Shown here one piece after another: positions 59,623 through 64,000 of a stretch of DNA of 64,000 nucleotides. Location of the stretch: positions 62,001 through 126,000 of the forward strand of contig JAKLFB010000009.1 in NCBI GenBank assembly GCA_022711435.1, read 5' to 3'. Under the pieces are notes generated by a model that saw nothing but the letters and a program-made list of their open reading frames with translations, searched no databases and was not told where the DNA came from. A program made the translations under genes and the position numbers. Within the stretch, counting starts at the first letter, position 1. Each line of letters opens with the position of its first letter. Origin of the DNA: Verrucomicrobiota bacterium (GTDB lineage: Bacteria; Verrucomicrobiota; Verrucomicrobiia; Limisphaerales; UBA1319).

Positions 59623-61208
59623 AGGCGGACGACGCGGACTTTGGCGATATCGGGGTCCTTCTGGATTTCGGCGATCAGCTCAGCGGGGGGCTGGCTGTCC
59701 AGGTTCAACACGGTCAGCGCCTGGCCGCCAGCCGCATCCCGGTTCAGGCTCATGTTCGCAATGTTCACCCCGTGCTTGCTGAGCAGAGTCCCGATGTAGC
59801 CCACGATGCCAGGCCGGTCCTTGTTCGTGAACAAGAGAAGCACGCCCTTGGGCACAATCTCGACCGTCTGATTGAAAAGGCGGACGATCCGCGGCTCGTG
59901 ATGCCGCCCGAAAAAGGTGCCGCCTGCCGAGACGCGCTCGCCGTTGGAGAACGCGGCCACATGGAGCCACTCGTTGTAGTCGGTTTCCTCGCTCGATTTG
60001 ACCGACTCGATCTGCAGGCCCAGCGAGCGCGCCAGGACGAACGCGTTGACATGGTTGACCTCGCTGCCGCCGACCGACTCGAGGAATGCCTTCGCGACCG
60101 CGCGCGTGATCGGATCCGTAGGCATCTCGGCGGCCTTGCCGCCATACGTGATCACCAGCCGCTCGTTGCGTTTCGGACCCAGCTGCGACACCAGCCTCCC
60201 GAGCTTCTCTCCCAGCCCGAGGTAGGGGCGAACCAGCTCGAAAGTCTTCACGTCCATGTTAGGTATGTTCACCGCATTCCGGACCGTCCCGTGCAAAAGA
60301 AAATCGATGATCGCCTCTGCCACCTCGATCCCGACATTGTCCTGCGCCTCCTTGGTGCTGGCGCCCAGATGCGGCGTCATGATCACCTGCGGCAATGCGC
60401 GAAGCGGAAATTCGGCCGGAGGCGGCTCCTTCTCGTAAACGTCGAGCGCCGCCCCGCCCACCTGCCCGCTCTGGATCGCCTCGTGAAGATCCGACTCGTT
60501 CACAATGCCGCCCCTAGCGCAGTTGAGTATCCGCACGCCCTTCTTCATGAGCTCAAACGCCTTGCTGTTGATCATTCCACGCGTTTCGTCTGTCAGCGGC
60601 ATGTGAACCGTGATGAAATCGCTTTGAGCATAAAGGTGATTCAAATCGACAATTTCGACCTGGGACGATTTGGCACGGCTGGGCGACAGGTAAGGATCAT
60701 GAGCCAGAACGGTCATTCCGAATGCCTGGGCCCTTTTGGCAACTTCAGTTCCGATCCTGCCGAGGCCGATTATCCCGAGGGTTTTACCATTTAACTCAGT
60801 GCCTTGGAACGCCTTGCGATTCCACTCCCCGTTCTTAATTGACTGGTTGGCTTGCGGGATTTTACGCGCCAGGGACATGAGCATCGAGAAAGTGAGTTCG
60901 GCGGTGGAGATTGTATTTCCTCCCGGGGTGTTCATCACGACGACTCCGTTTTGCGTGGCCGCCTCCACGTCGACATTGTCAACCCCAACACCCGCGCGTC
61001 CGACCACCCTCAAATTCTTGCACACCTCGATGACTCGCCGGGTCACCTGCGTCTCGGATCGAATCACCAGCGCGCTCATGTCTCGAACCAGCGGCAGAAG
61101 CTCCTCCTCAGAGTGTTTTCGCGGCAAAACGGTCACTTTAAGCTTCGGTTGCTGCTGCAGCAGCGCAATTCCCTTCGCTGATACCGGATCGCAAACTAAG
61201 ATTTTCAT
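59619..61208 (-). CDS. serA: D-3-phosphoglycerate dehydrogenase (long form)
   Basis: This enzyme catalyses the first step of serine synthesis, oxidising 3-phosphoglycerate with NAD+. The Rossmann motif GIIGLGRIGTEVAKRA, catalytic Arg in NCARGGIV and catalytic His in MTPHLGASTKEAQ are present. The 529-residue length and the C-terminal region (NLDSQPPAELIAEIQKDPDI) show the type with an allosteric substrate-binding domain and an ACT domain, which usually mediates serine feedback. The ATG at 61208 is chosen because the longer frame to 61331 runs through the dnaN upstream region. Confidence 0.96.
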   Translation of the reverse strand: MKILVCDPVSAKGIALLQQQPKLKVTVLPRKHSEEELLPLVRDMSALVIRSETQVTRRVIEVCKNLRVVGRAGVGVDNVDVEAATQNGVVVMNTPGGNTISTAELTFSMLMSLARKIPQANQSIKNGEWNRKAFQGTELNGKTLGIIGLGRIGTEVAKRAQAFGMTVLAHDPYLSPSRAKSSQVEIVDLNHLYAQSDFITVHMPLTDETRGMINSKAFELMKKGVRILNCARGGIVNESDLHEAIQSGQVGGAALDVYEKEPPPAEFPLRALPQVIMTPHLGASTKEAQDNVGIEVAEAIIDFLLHGTVRNAVNIPNMDVKTFELVRPYLGLGEKLGRLVSQLGPKRNERLVITYGGKAAEMPTDPITRAVAKAFLESVGGSEVNHVNAFVLARSLGLQIESVKSSEETDYNEWLHVAAFSNGERVSAGGTFFGRHHEPRIVRLFNQTVEIVPKGVLLLFTNKDRPGIVGYIGTLLSKHGVNIANMSLNRDAAGGQALTVLNLDSQPPAELIAEIQKDPDIAKVRVVRL

Positions 61209-61278
61209 ATTTGAAGCGAGCGCAGATGATAAAGGCACACAACGGAAAAGGTCAATGCGAATGGGCGGTGAAAAAACG

Positions 61279-61407
61279 GGTGGATAATCCCTGAAGTTCT
61301 CTTGTTCACTCCGAGCGCGACGGCAGCCCAAGGGTTATTCACCGGGCAAATATGAGCGCAAGTCCTTGGGCTGGTCTTGACAGGGCGAAAATTCTAAATT
61401 ATCCACA
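61279..61407. other. Cluster of DnaA-box-like sites upstream of dnaN; possible replication origin
   Basis: TTATCCACA, an exact DnaA box, is at 61399-61407. TTATTCACC at 61335-61343 and TTATCCACC on the minus strand at 61279-61287 differ from the consensus at one or two positions. An AT-rich stretch (about 61391-61440) lies next to the exact box. The sites sit in the 251-nt gap between serA and dnaN. dnaA itself is not adjacent, so this is only a candidate origin or a DnaA-regulated promoter. Confidence 0.45.
61377..61405 (+). promoter_or_regulatory. Candidate dnaN promoter overlapping a DnaA box
   Basis: TTGACA at 61377-61382 (perfect -35) and TATCCA at 61400-61405 (moderate -10) are separated by 17 nt, 54 nt before the dnaN ATG. 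The -10 hexamer lies inside the exact DnaA box at 61399-61407, so DnaA binding would be expected to block it. Confidence 0.5.
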
Positions 61408-61459
61408 ATGCTTAATACGGATATTCCTTTTATAGATTAATCAGGTAATAGTAGGCGCC

Positions 61460-62575
61460 ATGAAATTTACCGTCAGCAAGGACCAGCTTATGCGGGGCCT
61501 GCAGGCCGTCCAGAACATTGTGGGGTCGCGGACGACGCTGCCGGTGTTGTCCAATGTGCTTTGCCGCGCCGAAGGGGATCGATTGCAATTCGTCGCCACC
61601 GACTTGGACATGACCATCAGCTGCACTGTCGAGGCCAGGATCGAGCGAGCGGGTGCAAGCACGGTGCCCGTGAAGAAATTCTTTGGCATCATTCGAGAAC
61701 TTCCTGTGGCTGAGATAGATATCGATGTTAACGATCGCAACGTATTCAGCATCCAGGCGGCTTCGTCCTATTACAAGATCCACGGTCTTCCGGCCGAGGA
61801 GTTTCCCCCATTCCCCACCATTGCCGAGGAGAAAAGGGTCGAGCTTCCCCAGGAGAAGGTGGTTGGAATGTTGCGCAAGACCGGCTACGCGACCTCGAGC
61901 GACGAGTCGCGCTATGTCCTCAACGGCATTTACTTCTGCGTGCGGGACAGCAAGTTGCTCATGGTGGCCACCGACGGTCGGCGGCTGGCCCTTGTCGAAG
62001 AGGAAATCGAGGTGCCGGCCGAGGTTCACCACGAGTTCATTGTACCCAGCAAGGCAATCGGTGAGCTGACCCGGCTCCTGCAGTCATCCGGCTCCCTGGT
62101 GATCACGGCATCGGGCAACCAGGCATCGTTCAAGATGCAGGACGAGAAGAACTTGCCAACGATCCTGATTTCCAAGCTGATCGAGGGCATCTACCCCAAT
62201 TACAGGCTGGTGATCCCTTCGGAGTGCAAAGATCGCGTCTCGATGGCCAGGGAGGAACTGCTCCAGGCGTTGCGCCGGGCCGAGCTCATGACCAGTGACA
62301 AGTCCAATTCCGTGAAGCTCAATTTTACCCGGAACAACCTGTCGATCACGGCCAACTCGCCCGAGATCGGCGAGGGCCGCGAGAGCATCGCGATCAATTA
62401 TTCGGGCCAGGACTTGTCGATCGCGTTCAATCCGGCTTTCCTGATGGATCCGCTGAAAGTCCTCGAGCAGGACGAGGTCTTTTTCGAGCTGGTGGACGAG
62501 CTCAGCCCGGGCGTGGTCAAGATCAACGGACCTCCGACTTTCCTCTACGTGCTCATGCCTCTGCGGACCGTATAA
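61460..62575 (+). CDS. dnaN: DNA polymerase III sliding clamp, beta subunit
   Basis: The 371-residue product is the ring-shaped processivity clamp that tethers DNA polymerase III. The three-domain architecture begins MKFTVSKDQLMRGLQAVQNI, with LPVLSNVL and FVATDLDMTISC, and ends in the conserved PTFLYVLMPLR. Length is normal. Its promoter region carries DnaA-box-like sites. It is followed after 27 nt by lspA on the same strand rather than by recF or gyrB. Confidence 0.97.
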   Translation: MKFTVSKDQLMRGLQAVQNIVGSRTTLPVLSNVLCRAEGDRLQFVATDLDMTISCTVEARIERAGASTVPVKKFFGIIRELPVAEIDIDVNDRNVFSIQAASSYYKIHGLPAEEFPPFPTIAEEKRVELPQEKVVGMLRKTGYATSSDESRYVLNGIYFCVRDSKLLMVATDGRRLALVEEEIEVPAEVHHEFIVPSKAIGELTRLLQSSGSLVITASGNQASFKMQDEKNLPTILISKLIEGIYPNYRLVIPSECKDRVSMAREELLQALRRAELMTSDKSNSVKLNFTRNNLSITANSPEIGEGRESIAINYSGQDLSIAFNPAFLMDPLKVLEQDEVFFELVDELSPGVVKINGPPTFLYVLMPLRTV

Positions 62576-62602
62576 CGCGTCGAGGTTTCGCGGCATCGCT
62601 GA

Positions 62603-63115
62603 ATGCCAGACAAAAGCATTTTACGACTCCTTGGCATCGCCGGTTCGGTTCTGCTCCTGGACCAGTTGACCAAGCGGATTATCCTTCTGTCGATGTTTTA
62701 CGGGGAGAGCCACGTCGTCGTGCCCGGGTTCTTCAAGCTGGTTTACCTTGGCAACACGGGCGCGGCGTGGAGCCTCTTTTACGGGAACAACCACATCCTG
62801 GCGGTCGTATCGGTGGGCGCTTGCCTGTTTCTGTTTCTGGCCCGGCGGCATTTTGAGGTGCAGCGCCTGATGGGACAGGTCTCCCTGGGCCTGATCCTGG
62901 GCGGGATCGCCGGGAATCTTATCGACCGGATCCGGCTGGGCCATGTGGTGGATTTCCTTTATTTCTTCATCGAGCGCCGCGGAGGATCGGAGCTGGGTTT
63001 CCCTGCGTTCAATGTCGCCGACATGGCCATATGCAGCGGTGTCGGGCTCGTGCTCTTGATTGCCCGATCTCATGCGCAAACGGCAAGCGGCGCGGCGCGG
63101 CAAAGAGGTCCATGA
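62603..63115 (+). CDS. lspA: Lipoprotein signal peptidase (signal peptidase II)
   Basis: The 170-residue membrane protein cleaves the signal peptide of diacylated prolipoproteins. Four hydrophobic helices are seen, with the catalytic Asp pair D117 in GHVVDF and D140 in FNVADMAI and the conserved motif GNLIDRI. The SGNH-like and LysM genes in this window encode candidate substrates. Its stop overlaps the miaA start as ATGA. Confidence 0.95.
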   Translation: MPDKSILRLLGIAGSVLLLDQLTKRIILLSMFYGESHVVVPGFFKLVYLGNTGAAWSLFYGNNHILAVVSVGACLFLFLARRHFEVQRLMGQVSLGLILGGIAGNLIDRIRLGHVVDFLYFFIERRGGSELGFPAFNVADMAICSGVGLVLLIARSHAQTASGAARQRGP

Positions 63116-64000
63116 ACCCCCCCTCCCAGGCGGGGACGCCGCACCTCATGAGCGCGGAGGCTGCAGGCAAGGCCTCCAGCCACCTCGCCACCCCTTGCGC
63201 CCCTTGCTCTGCCCCGCCTGCTGCCGATCCGCGCAGCAGCCAGCCTCGCGACAGCGAGTTCGATTCCGCAGGATGCGCTTTTCTCGGCGGGCCGACCGCA
63301 TCGGGCAAGAGCGAGATCGCCTTGCTCTTTGCGGAGCAGACGGGCGCCGAGATTGTAACCGTCGATTCCATGCAGGTGTATCGCGGGCTCGACGTCGGGA
63401 CCGACAAACCTTCGGCCGAGGTGCGCACCCGTGTGGCGCACCACCTGATCGATGTGTTCGATTTCCAGACCCCGTTTAGCGCCAACGATTTCCGAAGGCT
63501 GGCCATCGAAGCCATCCAGGCCATACGCAGCCGCGGCCGAATCCCGCTATTGGCGGGCGGGACTGGTTTGTACTTCAAGGCACTCATCGAAGGTTTGGGG
63601 GCTGCTCCAGGCGCCAGTCCCGAGCTGCGCCGCGACCTGGAAAGGCAGCCGATCGATCGGCTGCTCGAGGAGCTGCAGGCTCGGGACCCGGAGACTTATG
63701 GAAAAATCGACCGGCGCAATCCACGCCGGATCATTCGGGCGGTCGAGGTGATCCGGATGACGGGCCGTCCATTCAGCGCCCAGAGATCGGCCTGGGTGCG
63801 GGGCGGGCCGGGCCGGAAAGCCGAAGCGTGCTGGTTCAGAGTGATCGCGCGGAAGCCCGAGGATCTGAAGAAGCGTATTGATGAGCGGGTCGACCGTATG
63901 TTTCGGGAGGGGCTGATTGAAGAGACGGAGAGGAGGCTGGCCGAAGGATTGAGGGGCAACCCGACGGCGATGCAGGCGATCGGCTACCGGCAGGTGGTCG
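63112..64000 (+). CDS. miaA: tRNA dimethylallyltransferase, 3' truncated by window edge
   Basis: MiaA transfers a dimethylallyl group to N6 of A37 in tRNAs that read UNN codons. Motifs are the P-loop GPTASGKS (residues 60-67), DSMQVYRGLDVGTDKP, and AGGTGLYFKALIEG. The frame is open to the window end, and the last codons read AMQAIGYRQVV. An unusual Ser/Ala/Pro/Cys-rich N-terminal extension of about 55 residues precedes the P-loop; the ATGA overlap with lspA supports this start, but a later internal start cannot be excluded. Confidence 0.95.
   Translation, partial: MNPPSQAGTPHLMSAEAAGKASSHLATPCAPCSAPPAADPRSSQPRDSEFDSAGCAFLGGPTASGKSEIALLFAEQTGAEIVTVDSMQVYRGLDVGTDKPSAEVRTRVAHHLIDVFDFQTPFSANDFRRLAIEAIQAIRSRGRIPLLAGGTGLYFKALIEGLGAAPGASPELRRDLERQPIDRLLEELQARDPETYGKIDRRNPRRIIRAVEVIRMTGRPFSAQRSAWVRGGPGRKAEACWFRVIARKPEDLKKRIDERVDRMFREGLIEETERRLAEGLRGNPTAMQAIGYRQVV

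Noticed and set aside
61209..61331. A 41-residue N-terminal extension of SerA
   Set aside because: The frame is open but passes through the regulatory region upstream of dnaN, and MKILVCDP at 61208 matches the normal N-terminus.

Overview
The window is a high-GC chromosomal segment from a Gram-negative bacterium, most plausibly a member of the Verrucomicrobiota (PVC superphylum). The sequence does not prove the phylum. The evidence is the combination of prepilin-type H-X9-DG proteins, a PEP-CTERM protein, Tat-exported Gfo/Idh/MocA oxidoreductases, a DUF1080 protein, LamG and NPCBM secreted proteins, and stand-alone dnaN and infC genes. Genes are tightly packed. Many junctions are 4-nt ATGA overlaps, and TTG or other non-ATG starts appear likely in several places.

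Layout. 1-1004: 3' part of mutS. 1054-14624 (minus): a respiratory complex I operon in the order nuoB-CD-E-F-G-H-I-J-K-L-M-N, with nuoC and nuoD fused and nuoA absent; a tRNA-Gln(CTG) gene sits antisense in the nuoE/nuoF gap. 14826-19304 (plus): a membrane protein, a LysM lipoprotein candidate, a membrane-anchored unknown, an ABC-type ATPase and an N-terminally short GspE/PilB ATPase. 19289-24178: a divergent sugar cluster with a GT81-like glucosyl-3-phosphoglycerate synthase candidate facing a coupled GT4-HAD-GT4 operon, possibly a glucosylglycerate-type compatible solute pathway. 24357-31239: a mutarotase-like Kelch protein with an MFS permease, then on the minus strand a PEP-CTERM protein, a prepilin-like protein, a Tat-exported Gfo/Idh/MocA enzyme and a DUF1080 3-keto-glycoside hydrolase candidate. 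31602-42902: large secreted proteins, including a glycosidase-M14 carboxypeptidase-NPCBM fusion followed by a SUKH-LRR protein. 42850-49048: infC, an RRM protein, a second Gfo/Idh/MocA enzyme, an unknown secreted protein and a Tat-exported aldo/keto reductase. 49221-52153: a TerY-type triad (VWA, PP2C phosphatase, kinase) preceded by an intrinsic terminator in its own leader. 52499-58524: SGNH lipoprotein, GH2 glycosidase and a propeller-like protein. 58549-64000: a housekeeping block with a parvulin PPIase, serA, a cluster of DnaA-box-like sites, dnaN, lspA and the start of miaA.

The non-coding DNA carries several repeat families. A TAA-flanked terminal-inverted-repeat element occurs twice (320 and 272 bp), plus a 25-bp form consisting only of its two ends. 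A second inverted-repeat element (152 bp) lies downstream of the SUKH gene. A GC-rich palindromic repeat occurs alone at 31400 and nested in one copy of the first element. A 110-bp tandem repeat (three units) lies upstream of the GH2 gene. No transposase gene is present, so the elements look non-autonomous.

The points most worth following up are the glycosidase-peptidase fusion with its SUKH neighbour, the TerY triad with its attenuator-like leader, the glycosyltransferase cluster, the mobile-element family with its minimal form, and the possible replication origin upstream of dnaN.
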